Shown: in pieces, positions 19,970 through 31,389 of the stretch
Position numbering within the stretch: the first letter of the stretch is position 1
How the letters are laid out: the number at the start of each line of letters is the position of its first letter
Assembly (NCBI GenBank): GCA_900291925.1
Contig: UWYS01000016.1
Span: forward strand, 124,001 to 188,000
From: Thecaphora thlaspeos
Lineage: Eukaryota; Basidiomycota; Ustilaginomycetes; Urocystidales; Glomosporiaceae
DNA: 64,000 nucleotides
Direction: 5' to 3'
Notes under the pieces: generated by a model
What the model was told of the DNA's origin: nothing
The model's database searches: none
The model's input: only the letters and a program-made list of their open reading frames with translations
Position numbers and translations under genes: made by a program

Positions 19970-21410
19970 GCGACAGATCGGACCAGTGTCACGGCCGGAC
20001 AGCGCAACAGCGCGGACAGCGACTTGCCCTCGTGCAAGCAAGTCTCTCGTCAAGGTACAGGGACTTGCTGCCACAAGACCAAGTCGCTGGGGAACAGCCG
20101 GCGCTGGGCGACGGCAAAGACGACCACGCGTGGCGAGTGAACGGTGCGGCCAGAGCTGGACGCAGGACAGGCATCGGGTAGGACCATTGAGGCAAGGTAC
20201 GTCAAGACGGCGCGCCAGATGGTTTCGGGACAAGTGGAGCAAGGGCTATTGTTACGGGGTGCAACCTCCGGGCGGCAGGATATGAAGACAAGGTGACCGC
20301 TTGTATATATAGCTAAGCCGCTCTACGGACGAGGACTGGAGTCAACAATACACAGTTGTTACAAGCTTGCCACATCGCCCGTGGAGAGCCTGACGACGCA
20401 TTGCTAGCATCCCAGCATCCATCGACATACATCGCACGCCGCTACAAAACCCCACCGTCTTCCCCGCGTACACACAACACGCTCGCAAACGGTGCCCGCA
20501 AGCTTTGCCAGCTGAACCAGACCGCCACCGAGTATCGCTCCACCCCCTGACGTGGGCACCGAAACGGCAACGGCCCTCGAGTGAGAGCGACTTCCTCGGC
20601 TGGGAGCAAGTAGACCTGTAGACTTCCTTCTAGCCGGGCAAGTCGCTGCGCCCGACGACCGCCGCTGTTACAACCAGCTGGCTTTACAAACTAGTGGCGC
20701 TGCCCGATGGGAGAAGAACGGGAGGGACGGTCCCAGTGAAGGCTTTGAGTTGGACCAAGCGTTTTAGCTTGACGATGTCCATGTATCAGAGATATGGCTC
20801 TCTGCCCCTTCCCATAACTCGAGAGCAGAGCAAATGTAGCCCTACCACCCCCGCTTACACACAATCGGGAAGGTCCAGGATTGTGCAAAGACGCGGTCGG
20901 ACTCCGCTTCCTCTGCCTGCTTCCGGCTGTTCCGCCTTTCTTCAACCCTCTGAGGACTGGGCTCAGCTTTGATGCTCGTCGCCTTGCGGTCTCTTTGTGC
21001 CTTCCGCCATCAATGTTGGAGATGGGGACCCTTCGATTTACCGCCGTTCAAGCTGCCTCTGTCCCACCGTTTCCTCCTAACGAACAGCTACGTCAACTCT
21101 TCGGGTCGCAATATCCAAAAGGGGGTCGCTGTATCATTTCCCTTTTATTTTAATTTTTAATTTTTTTTTATTTAGATAGCACGTAACTGACACATCCCGT
21201 CGGGGCGAGTCCAACAGAGTAGTATCTAATACATATGGATAACTACCGGGGAGACGCAATGCTTAAGCCAGTCAGTTCCAAAATTTACTAGTCCTCGACT
21301 TTTTCGGAGGGTTTTCTTGTTTCGGGTCCAATACGCGTCTCTTTTATCTTTGAGTAGCTTGGATTTTATCCGGCCGAGAAAACCTTCCAAAAATTTACTT
21401 TTTGTAATGT
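19970..21410. other. Intergenic region; AT-rich from about 21145
   Basis: No supported gene. The composition changes abruptly near 21145 (a TTTTAATTTTTAA-type tract) into the AT-rich island described separately. Confidence 0.5.
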
Positions 21411-21620
21411 GACGAGTATGGGGTTCGAACCCACGCATACCAGAGTTCCTAAGAAGAAAGCAGATAGCCTAACCGTGTTGTACACGAACGCCTAAATCTG
21501 GCGTGTTAACCACTTCACCAACCCGCCAGCGATAAAGTGAAAATGTAATTTGCACTTTATAACCTATCAAAATATCTTAATCACGATTTTGCGTGGATTT
21601 CTACGCTGACAGCCTTAACC
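21145..21620. other. AT-rich island, possibly organelle-derived
   Basis: About 475 bases, clearly richer in A+T than the flanks, containing the tRNA-like element at 21411-21527 and an imperfect inverted repeat (GGAGGGTTTTCT at 21306-21317 against AGAAAACCTTCC at 21377-21388). The composition resembles a nuclear insertion of mitochondrial DNA, but no mitochondrial protein gene is recognisable. A comparison with the organism's mitochondrial genome would settle it. Confidence 0.35.
21411..21527 (-). tRNA. tRNA-like cloverleaf, anticodon UAG, with 45-base intron
   Basis: Read on the minus strand: acceptor GGCGGGT/ACTCGTC (7 pairs, two G-U), D stem GTG/CAC with GTGGTTAA loop, anticodon stem CCAGA/TCTGG, T arm GTGGG-TTCGAAC-CCCAT. 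The anticodon loop TTTAGGC gives UAG, which would read Leu CUA. A 45-base insertion starts after position 37, the canonical nuclear intron site. After splicing it is 72 bases. Oddly, the variable loop has 5 bases, whereas Leu tRNAs normally have a long variable arm. It may therefore be a tRNA pseudogene or of organellar origin. Confidence 0.45.
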
Positions 21621-21802
21621 ACCCTTTGGCACTTGGCCCACTCGAAAGTTGGTGCGAGCAGGCGCCTTGTCGATCACATTCGCCAATGTCACACGGCCCA
21701 CGGGCTTCACCCCTCTCGCCTCCGTAGCAATCGAAGACATGGTTCACAGAGAGAGGACGGCGCACGACCGTCGAGATTTCACAAGGAAGCGCACATCAAA
21801 GT

Positions 21803-23542
21803 TTACAGATCGAGCTCCTTGGTCAGGGTATCGCACTGCTCCAGTACGGCACGCTTCGACGTACCACCCTTTGCGTTCCTCCTCTCTACGCTCTCCTCAA
21901 ACGACCAGACCTTCATCACGTCGTCTGTGAACTTGTCCGACAGGCCCTGCAGGTCGGCGAGCGAGAGGTCCGACAGCTGGCACTTGCGTTCTTCCGACAG
22001 ACGGACGGCCGAGCCCGAGATGTGGTGTGTTTCCCGGAACGGGACCTATATTCGTTGCAGGTGAGGTAGAACGGGGAGAGGATGTTTGATGGTGTCAGAC
22101 CAACGAATGGCTATTTTCCGCTTCGAACTGATCAAGGGATCCGATACTTGCGCCCTTGCGAACGAGATATTCGGCCAGGTCGGTCGCCAGCATGTCGGTG
22201 GTCAGCGCCGCCTTCATCTTCTCCGGGAAGATCTACCAAGATGAGGCCAGTGTGAACACGTGAGGGACGAGGGCAAGAGATCGTCTTCAGTTTGTCGGTC
22301 TTCGGAAGCGGTGCGACATCGGACGGGACAGGCCAAAATCATCGCGGCCACTCACGCTGAGGGTGCTGATGACACCCGTGGCAATCTGCAGGCTGTCACG
22401 GATGGTGTCGACGGCGTCAAACATCGGCTCCTTGTCTTCCTGCAGGTCCTTGTTGTAGGTGGAGGGGATGCCCTTGAGCGACATCATGAAGCCCGACATC
22501 TGTCGAGCGTGGCGGAATGCGAGGGGAGGCAGGCACCGGAACAGTCTTGTCAGCTCGACCATCCTCGCTAGCTCGTGTTCCGCCGCGTGCAGACAATCTC
22601 TCTACTCGCCTGACCAAAAATTCTTCCCGACTTGCCTCGCAGCAGCTCGAGGCTGTCCGGGTTCTTCTTCTGCGGCATAATCGAGGAGCCAGTTGTGTAG
22701 GCATCGCTGAGCTGTAGGTAACCGAATTCGGCCGACGAGTAAATGATAAAGTCTTCTGCGATCTTGCTGAGGTGAACGGCGGTCAGGCTGGCCCACATGA
22801 GGAACTCGACCACAAAGTCGCGATCCGAGACGTTGTTCATGCTGTTTGTGCCGACGGTCTGGAAGCCGAGATCCTTCGCGATGGCGTCACGGTCCATGCC
22901 CTCAAAGGGGTTTCCGGCCAGCGGTCCGGAACCGAGCGGAAGGACTGAGATGCGCGGGATGAAGCTGCGCAGGCGGGCCAGGTCGGCGGCAAAGTATGTT
23001 GCGTGGGACAGGAGGAGGTGCGACCATCGGATCGGTTGGGCGCGCTGGAGGTGGGTGTAGCCGGGCATGAGGGCGTCGACCTCCTCGCGGGCGCGGGCGA
23101 CCATGACCTGGACGAGCTCCTTGAGGAATGTCTCGATGGCCACAGCTTCATCCATCAGCCACAGCCGCATGTCGGTCGCCACCTGGTCGTTCCTCGAGCG
23201 TCCGGTATGCAGCTTTCCCGCGACTGGACCGATGAGCTCCTTGAGCCTCCTCTCGTTGGCGGTATGGATGTCTTCGTCATCGGGCATGATCTTGAAGGAG
23301 CCGTCCTTCCACTCCTGCCCGACCTTGTCGAGGCCGGCGACGATCTCGTCGCGCTCCTGCTCGGTAAGGATGTTGCACTTGACTAGCGCCCGAGCGTAAG
23401 CCTGTGATCCGCGGATGTCCTGGGCGTGCATGCGCTTGTCGTAGGAGAGCGACTCGTTGTAGGCGAACAGGAGCGGGTCGGTGGTGCCGGTGAAGCGGCC
23501 GCCCCACAGCTTCCGCTTTGTGAAGTCCTGGTCTGAAGACAT
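21803..23542 (-). CDS. ARG4: Argininosuccinate lyase
   Basis: Splits argininosuccinate into arginine and fumarate, the last step of arginine synthesis. Exons 23542-22610, 22499-22356, 22232-22152 and 22045-21803, all joined in phase 0, give 466 residues, the standard length. Visible are [12 protein letters not shown] near the N-terminus, [13 protein letters not shown], and the lyase signature [12 protein letters not shown] around residue 290. Introns 1 and 3 begin with GC instead of GT (GCGAGT at 22609, GCAAGT at 22151); using them keeps the conserved FGQ-MSGFM and [11 protein letters not shown] joins intact. Intron 2 is GT-AG. A Gcn4-type site lies 170 bases upstream. Confidence 0.95.
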
Positions 23543-24116
23543 GGTGGTGATGACGGGCAGTGGTGGTGGTGGTGGCGGTAGGTTGGCTTGGCTTGGCTAG
23601 AGAGGTGTGGAGCGCCCTGCTTGCTTTTCTTCCGCCGTTTTCGAGTCAGACGAACCGTGCGCTGCAGGCCGCCCGCCGTATCTTTTCGGCGGCCCTCGCC
23701 GCCCGATGCGGGTGACTCACTCCTCTCGCTCACACGCACACGCCCATGTAGCATGTCGAGCCTCTTCTCTGGCCAGCTCCTCATCGCTCCCGCTCGTCTG
23801 GGCCTCGCGCAGCGGGTGACGGGCACGCCAAACACTTGGCCGCCCGGCAGGCATGCACTCAGCGGGGCCTCTCTCGGCCTAGGACGAGCAGGACTTTGTG
23901 GGGATTTCTCAAGATGCATAGGGAGGGGCGATTGATACAAAAATGAGCCAGCTGTAGTAGCCTTGATTCGCGGCAGCATGACGCATGGGGTGGGACAGGT
24001 GATGATGGTTGAACGGACGAATGTATACCAAGGATTCGGCTGCTGGTATGCGGGACCGGACACTCGGCGCCTGGCACGCGCCCGCGCCTTGCGAGGTGGC
24101 ACCTTGCTTCATCCCG
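23543..24116. other. Intergenic: ARG4 promoter and UFD4 3' flank
   Basis: 574 bases with no gene. A (CCACCA)-type run next to the ARG4 ATG, read on the minus strand, suggests leader sequence. Confidence 0.6.
23713..23719. promoter_or_regulatory. Gcn4/AP-1-type site TGACTCA upstream of ARG4
   Basis: Exact TGACTCA about 170 bases before the ARG4 start codon. In fungi this is the binding site of the general amino-acid control activator Gcn4/Cpc1, and arginine genes are standard targets. The sequence is seen; regulation is inferred. Confidence 0.5.
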
Positions 24117-27100
24117 CTACGAGAGGTGGAAGCTCGTCGAGCCCTCCTTCATTGCGATCTCAAGCCTACGGCGCATCATATCCCTCGACGAGTAGAGCGG
24201 CATCTTGAGGTAGTTGACGCACGTCATCACGCTCGGTAAGTAGTCGTCGGCCGTCAGCGGCGCCTCGTGCGGACGCTTGACCACCGTCAGCTGCGGGTGC
24301 AGCCCGGCGAAGCCACCGATTGGCAGCTTGGGCGAGCCGGTCAACCACTGGAGAAAGTCGCGCCGCTCGACGACGCTGAAGCTCGACATGATGGCGACAA
24401 TGTCCTTGAATGACTCGCTCTCGGCGTTGAGGCCGTGGTCCGGCTTGATGCTGCTCATCAGCGTCGCCTCGCTCCAGTCCTCGTCCGTGTTGCCAAAGAG
24501 CATCACCAACTCGTCGGCCGTGAAGCTTGACATTGCCGCAATCGGGAAGATGAGGTTGAAGCCCTGGCGGAACGCGCGCACCGCCGGCCGGATGCAGATG
24601 TCCAGGTTGGCCTCGAGCACCTCGGAGATGTACTGGTCGAGGTTCGAGGCATCGACGCTCTCGTCGCGTCCGCCGCGGTGCAGCTCAACGCCTGGATGGC
24701 CGGGCATAGTAAAGTCGAGCGCAAGACTTGTGACGTCGTCGGCCGACATCTTCTGCATCGACCTCAGCGAGCGCGCTAAGCCCGGGTCGACGGCGCTCAG
24801 CATGTTGAGGCTGGCTGTCATCGGCTGGTTGAGCACCGCGCGGAGGAAGATGGGCGAGAAGTTGCAGTCGATAATCCTCGAGTCGAGCAGCGCCTTAGCG
24901 ACGAACTGCCCTAGAATCTTGAAGACGTGGAGGCGCTTGCGAGTCTCCGCCGACTCGAGCTGGTCGACGTCGATTGGGGCGGGAAAGAGGCCCTTGGCGC
25001 TGCGCACGTAGACCGTATCGGTGCCCGCGGCGTCGTCATCGCGCCACAGCTCGAGGTCCTTGCGGGCAAACTCCTTCGAGACAAGCGAGTAGAACTCGAG
25101 CGTCGGCCCCAAGCCCGTGCCGACCTCTTCGAAATACTCGACCTCGAGCACCGAAGACGTCGAGCCGTACAGCTCGAGCACCTTGAACGCCGACGGCAGC
25201 AGGCTGCTGCGCGAGATGCGCACCTTCTGCCGCTGCAGCCGCGCCAGGAAGCCAAACGAGTCCTCCATCCGCAGTGACGAAGACGACGAGTTGTCCTGGC
25301 TGCGCGAGTGCAGGCTCTGCCAGCGTGTGATCAGCCTCGCGTAGCCAAAGGCGGTCGACTGAAGGAACGAGAAGCGCGCCTCGAACGGGAAGAGGAACGG
25401 GAACACCTTGGGCAGCTCCGTCGACCAAGCTGGCAGACAAGACGAGACGACGATCATCGGCTCCTCGAGCTGCCGGTTGAGCTTGGCGGTGAGTTTGTTG
25501 TTGACGAATGCCGCTTCCTGGAGCGGCGGCGGCGCCGTCACCGCGTCGCCAGCCAGCTCATTTGGCGTCTCGATGCCCGACTGGTGGGCCTCGCGCCAGC
25601 CGGCGTTGAGGTCGTGCAGCACGGCGAGCAACTGCAGTAGCTTGGCGTAGGGGGTGTCGGCCTTGACGGATGGCGGCAGCTCGATGGCAGCCGAGGCGGC
25701 ATCGCGGGGTTCGGGCGTGCCTTCTACGTCTGCGTGCATGCATGCGGTGCAGTGATGGTCGTGGTCGGGTCAGAACCGAGAGAAAAGAAGGCACAGGCAC
25801 AGAAACAAAGTCAGCACATGAATCTTGGCCTTTACAGACCTTTCCTCGGTCCACAATTCTCTGCACGGACAACTCACCGGGCCTGGGCACAGGTCCAGCG
25901 ACCTTTTTGTACTTGACGGTGTAGACATTCCCCCAAATGTAGCGGCTGCTCGCGGCGTTCGAGGCCGATCCGCCGCGCGCCGCGCTGGTCTCGAAGCGGT
26001 GGATGGCACCGTAGACGGTGGTTTCGAGCGACAGCGGCTGCGAGTCGAGCGAAAATTCGAGGTGCCAGTCCGAGGGCTTCTTCTGCAGCGCCGAGGCGTA
26101 GGAGGGCTTGGAAGGGCTGCTACTGACGGCGCCTCGGCCTCGGCCGCCGCCGCCGGCAGTACCCGGTGTGGTCAGGCCATCCCGCGGGCTCGGCACCTGC
26201 GTGCCGTCGGGGGTCTTGGCGACCACCTGGCCGGCCTCCTTGTCGACGTCGAGGTTGATCGTCTTGTCCGCCACCTCTGCGCCGTCGTCGAGCAGGCCCG
26301 CAGGGGCGTCGGCGGTGATCTCGCTCTGCAGAATCTCGTCGTCGAAGTCGTCCTCGTCCGAAAAGCCGTGGTCCTCCTCAAGGCCGTCATGGAGCAAGCC
26401 GTCCATGAGGCGGCGCGCGAGCGCCTCGTCGCTTTCGCCCTCGGCCCCCTCGCCGAACTGCCCTTCGGCGATCACACGAGCATCGTCGCTGGTCTTCTTC
26501 TTGTCAAGTTGCGCCGATGCATCGCCGCTGTCGCCGGCCGCAGCCTCCTCGCCCTCCGTCATTGCCTTTGCCCTGCCTGCGTCTGTGTTGGCCGAGGCCG
26601 AGTTGCCCGTCCCGCCCATCTGCGACTCGGAGGCGGTGGTCTCATCGTTGCTGGCCTTGTTGAGGCGCGAGCTGCGTCGGGGCGATCCCTTCTGGCTGGT
26701 CGAGCTGCTAGCCCCTGCACCGCCATCGCCATCCTCCTTAGCGGTGGAAGCTTCCGCCTTGGCGGTGCTGTCGGAAGGAGCAGACGTCGACGTAGCGGCG
26801 CGGCCCGACAGATCAGGGAAAGCGCCCGAGCCCGTGGCGGCCGCAAAGGCCGCCAGGACGCTAGATAGGCGCGAGCTGCTGCTGCTACTGCCGCCGCCGC
26901 TGGCCGCCGTCCCGCCGTTGGCTGACGAGGCGGCGGCAGCCGAGGCGATCTTAGGCCGCAGGTAGTCGTTGAGCGACTGGAAGGTGGCGACGGCGTGGAT
27001 CGTCACGACAATGTTGGTGCAGCTGCGCGGGATCTCGCCGGCCGCGTCCTCGGCAACGAGCCGCAGCCGAAGCTGTCTGCCGAGCATCGACGTCGCGCTG

Positions 27101-30100
27101 CGGCGCGAGTCATCGTTGCCGCCGCTCAAGGCCGTGGTGATGTCGACATTCTCGAGCCGGCTCAGCGACTCCTGGAGCCTGCGGACAAGGACGCTGGCGC
27201 CGGTAGTGCCCGACGGGTCGGCCCGCATCAGGGACTCGATCAGAATGGAGCGGCGCCTATCAAGCGGCGGGCCGCCGGACGAAGCTTTAGTCGCAAAGGC
27301 GTAGAGGCTCTCGACAAGCCCGGAGCGGAGCAACTCGAAGCTCGAGATAGGCTCGTCGGAGTTGAGGAAGAGGCCAGTGATCTCGTCGACCGTGCTCTTG
27401 GCCACCGCCTCGTCGCTCTCGCTCTCGGCCTCGCCCTCCAGCCTGTCGACGAGCAGCTTGGTGCGGTCGAGCGCCTGGACCGCGTGCTTGGCGCCCTCGG
27501 AGCTGACGGCCTGTTCGCTGAACTTGCTGCGGAGCATGCGCGCGCGCCAGATGTTGACGTCGGCCGAATCCATCAGGCTCTGGGCGCTCGGCTGGATCCG
27601 ACTGGACGAAACGGACGCCGAGCCCAGGCCGCTGAGGGCCTCGATCGAGCTGGCGGGGCCCAGCAGGCGGGCAAGGCCGGACGAAGCGAGGGCCTCCTCG
27701 ACGGTCGAGCCGACAGAAGCGGTCGAGGACGAGGCGCCGCCGCTCGGCAGGGAGAGCGCAAGCGGTTGCGTCTGCGCCTGCGTCTGGCCCACCTTCTTCC
27801 CACTGCCGCTCCCGCCGCCGGAGCCGTCGGCGGCCTTCTTGAACGAGGATCGCTTCTGGGTGGGCTCCTGATCAGCGATGCTCTCGATCTCCCACATGAC
27901 GCCCTCGCGTCGAAGCAGCGACGTGTAGATGTGCGGCAGCTTGATAGTGAGCAACTCGACGATCTGCAGCGCGCCGTGGACGAGGTAGGGGTGGTCGCGC
28001 GTGGAGAGGACCGCAGCGACGAAGCCGGCCATCGGCACCTTGTCGAGCGCGCGGGCGAGCGGCTCGGGCTCGACGAAGCTTATCACCTTGAGGATCCCGT
28101 TGAGGGCCTTGGAGCGCACGTGTGGGGCTACGCTGGCCGCGTAGACCTCAACCAGCGTCGGCAGGACCAGTTGGGTGAAGCGCTGGACGATCTCCTTGCG
28201 CGACTTGAGCATCTCGACCCTGGCCGCCTGGGCCGCCTCCTTGCCGGCCTCACGCTCCGAACGCGGCTTCTCTAGCCTGGCCGAGGAGGTCGCCACGGCC
28301 GCCACTGACGACGACGACGATGATGTGGACGTCGCACTAGTCGAGGGAGAGACGTCACTGCAATCCGCAGACCCAGAGGTGGCCGTCGCCACTTTGTCAC
28401 CGCTTTCAACAGCGTCCTTGACCGCAGCGACCGGGTCCTTGTCCTTCTTGCGGCTCTTCTGCTCGTGCGCCTTGCGCCTAAGGAAGGCCTTCTCGGTGTA
28501 GGCGCGTGCATCGAACACGCCGTCCTTGGGCAGCGGCGGCAGCAGCTCCCCGATCAGCGAGAGTGCCTCCTGGACCTGCTCCTTGGGCCGCTGAGCCAGG
28601 TTCTGGAGAACCGCCATATCGGCCACAGCGACAACGCCCTGACCCTGGGCCTCGGAGACGACCGCGATGGCGGCCGCCTCTGCGCCGCCCGCGTTTGCAC
28701 CCTCTGACTCGAGGTCGACGGCTATCGTGGCCTTGACTTTGTCGGACTGCGCGATGCCGCCGGTGCTGGTCGCACCGTCTTGCTGCTCCGCCGCCTCTTC
28801 GCCTGGTGCCGGCGATCCCGTCAAGAGGTGGTAGAGCACCTCGACGATGCGGTTCTCGAGCAGCGTGACGGCCACCTTGGGACTGGCGCGGCAGGCAGTG
28901 CTGAGGGCCTTGAGGACGTCGGTGTAGGTGTTGGATCCAACCGTAGTGTTAGAGCCTCCTTTGCTGCCTGTGCCTGAACCTGTGCTTGCGCCGCTCGCCG
29001 CGGCCGGCAGGAGCAGCTCGTTGAGCGCCGAGATGAGGTCGGCCGTGAGGAGCTGCTCGACCAGGTCGGGCTGGTGCTTGTAGCTCTCGACGGCGCGGAC
29101 CACGCACTTGCAGGCCGACTCGACCAGACGCTGGTCGCTGTAGGTGAGGACGTTCTGGATCGTCGGCATCACGTCCTTGACCATCAAAAACGAATCGATC
29201 AAGAGCTTGCGACAGCAGTTGGCGGCGGCCGTCATTGCGGTCCGCTGGATGTGAATGTTGAAAAAGTCGAGGTACTGGAGGATCGCCGTCAGGCCGCCCT
29301 CCTTGACGATGGCGCTGGGGAACTCTTGCGAGATCTTTTCGAGCGTCTGCAGCACCTGCTCGGCGAGGTCGATGAAGGTGATCTCCATTAGCTTCGACGT
29401 GAGCACGGGGATCGCGCCATGGCTGACGACGCTGTGGGCGGTGTAGGGCATCGCTTCGATCAGATTGGCGAGGCAGCGGCACGCCAGCAGCATCTTTTCG
29501 CCGCTGTCCTCCTCAAAGTCGGCAGCGGCGGCGGCGGCGATCGCGGCCACCATCTCCTCATCGCCGTCGGTATCGTACGATCTGTTGCCGGCGGTCGAAG
29601 GGCGCCCGTCGTTGGGCTTCGGTCCGCCCATGATGTAGATCAGCTCCTTAACAAAGGCCTCGGTCGGGAAGTAGCCGGCGAGTGTGTCCTCGGTGCTGAC
29701 GCTGAGGAGCTCCGAGAGCTCTTGGAGCGAGACGAGCTGGGTTGTTGGGTCGGAGCTGTCCTTGAGTGAGGCGAGCAGGGTGCGAAAGCGCCCGGTGAGG
29801 CCCGACATGTAGCCGGCCATGGCACGTAGGTTTAGACCAAAGGCGCCGCCACCGCCGTCGTCCTCCCTGGCCTCTCCATACGGACCCTCGTCGTCTTCGT
29901 CATCCTCGTCGTCGAACCGATCCTCGTCCTCAGCGTCATTGCCATCGCCGTCGTCGTAGCCTTCGTCGCCGTCCTCGCCCTCATTCTCGCCCTTCCCGTC
30001 GCCCTGTGCCTTTCGGTCGTCCATATTTGAGTTCTTCGAGAGGTCCCTCTTTGAGGTTTCTGCGTCCTCCATCTTGACGTCGTTGTCGTCGTCGCCGTTG

Positions 30101-31389
30101 TCCCTGCTGTCATCGCCGTGGGGTGCGATTGCTTCTTCGTCCTGATCGTCGCGGCCGCCGTCGTCGAGGCTGCGGCCGAGGCCCTCGGCAGAGCAGTCGA
30201 GGTCGTCGCGGAACACCTTGCCTCGTGAGTTCCGTCCACCTCTTGCCCTGCCCTTGCCCTTTGCGGCTGGGGAGCCAGATGCGGCGCTCCCTGCACCAGT
30301 ACCGCCTCCCTGCTGCGAAGCGCCACCGCCGCCGCCGCCGCGGGTCAGGCTGAAGTCGCCGCTGCCCTTTCGCGGAGCCATTTCGGACGTTGAGGCCTTG
30401 GAGCTGCTGCCGGTTGCGCTGAGGCCGCTCGCTGGGCTGGTTTTGGATCGTAGGTTGTACGAGCTCGAGCCAGCCGTCGACTGCTTCTGCCGCTTCGGCG
30501 CGTCTCGGTGAGATGGATTAGCGTTCGAACCTGGATCGGCGACGCGCTTCTTGGGATTGGACAGCTTCGATGCTGAAGCGCTGAATTCCGGTCTGTGCGC
30601 ATCGGATGATGAGAAGCGTCGGGAGAGGGATAAGTGGGCAAGGGTGTGAAGGTATCGGGCGATCAGCATGGGGTAAGATGGGCAGGAAGGCAGTAGCTTC
30701 GCGGTCGTGGCCGCGCTTGACTCTGATCGAGGCTATTTGACCCTCACGAGCTCGAGCTCGACGGCGACAGAGACTCACGTTCGCGTAGATGCGGTAGCGG
30801 TCTGCTTGGCTGACGTGTGGATGGGCTCCACGGCTCTCCCTTTGCCCTTCCTGGTCGATGATGCGGTTCGAACGATGGAGGAGGCGGAGGCTCCGATGCG
30901 ATCCCTTTCCTTTGCAGCGGCAGGCAATGCGTCTACGGTCGACCCCTCGTCGGCGGGCTGAGCCTTTTTGCCTGCCGAGCGGGCAGACGAAGACTGCGTG
31001 GTGGAGGCGGTGGAGAAATTGGTGGCCGGCGTGGCCGGGGCCGAGAGCGGAGAGAGATCGCGCTGTATAAGCGAACCGTCGGCGACCGAATCTGCGCTGC
31101 TGCTGTCCGAGTGGGGCGAGCGGGCGATCCGAGAGCGAAAGGCGGGATCGGAGGCAGATGTGGGTCCCGAGGCCGAGGCGAGGGTCCTGTGCGGTGCTGC
31201 TGCTACTGCTGCTGGTTGAGCGGCTTTGCGGGTCGACTTGGCGGATTTTGCGCTGCCAGGAGCACGTGTCTTTTCGTTCTTTGCCGTCAGGGCCTTTGGT
31301 TGCGGTTCGGTCGGACGACCTTCGGAGGATTTACGGGCTCGGAGGCTGCGCGGGGAATGGGGCTTGGTCTGTTCGCCGTCGATCTCCAT
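24117..31389 (-). CDS. UFD4: HECT-type ubiquitin ligase UFD4/TRIP12
   Basis: E3 ligase of the ubiquitin-fusion-degradation pathway. Exons 31389-30779, 30592-25878 and 25729-24117 give 2312 residues. The Ser/Ala-rich N-terminus (exon 1) and an acidic Asp/Glu-rich stretch are followed by armadillo-type repeats from about FGLNLRAMAGYMSGLTGRF, as in TRIP12/UFD4. The C-terminal HECT domain is complete: EVEYFEEVGTGLGPTLEFY at its start, and LPSVMTCVNYLKMP with the catalytic Cys about 34 residues from the end. Both introns have normal GTGAGT donors and restore frame. The HECT domain and the order of the parts make the assignment firm; the exact N-terminus is less so. Confidence 0.92.

Noticed and set aside
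26995..28275. 426-codon open frame on the plus strand
   Set aside because: Antisense to UFD4, no family motif, composition of a shadow frame.
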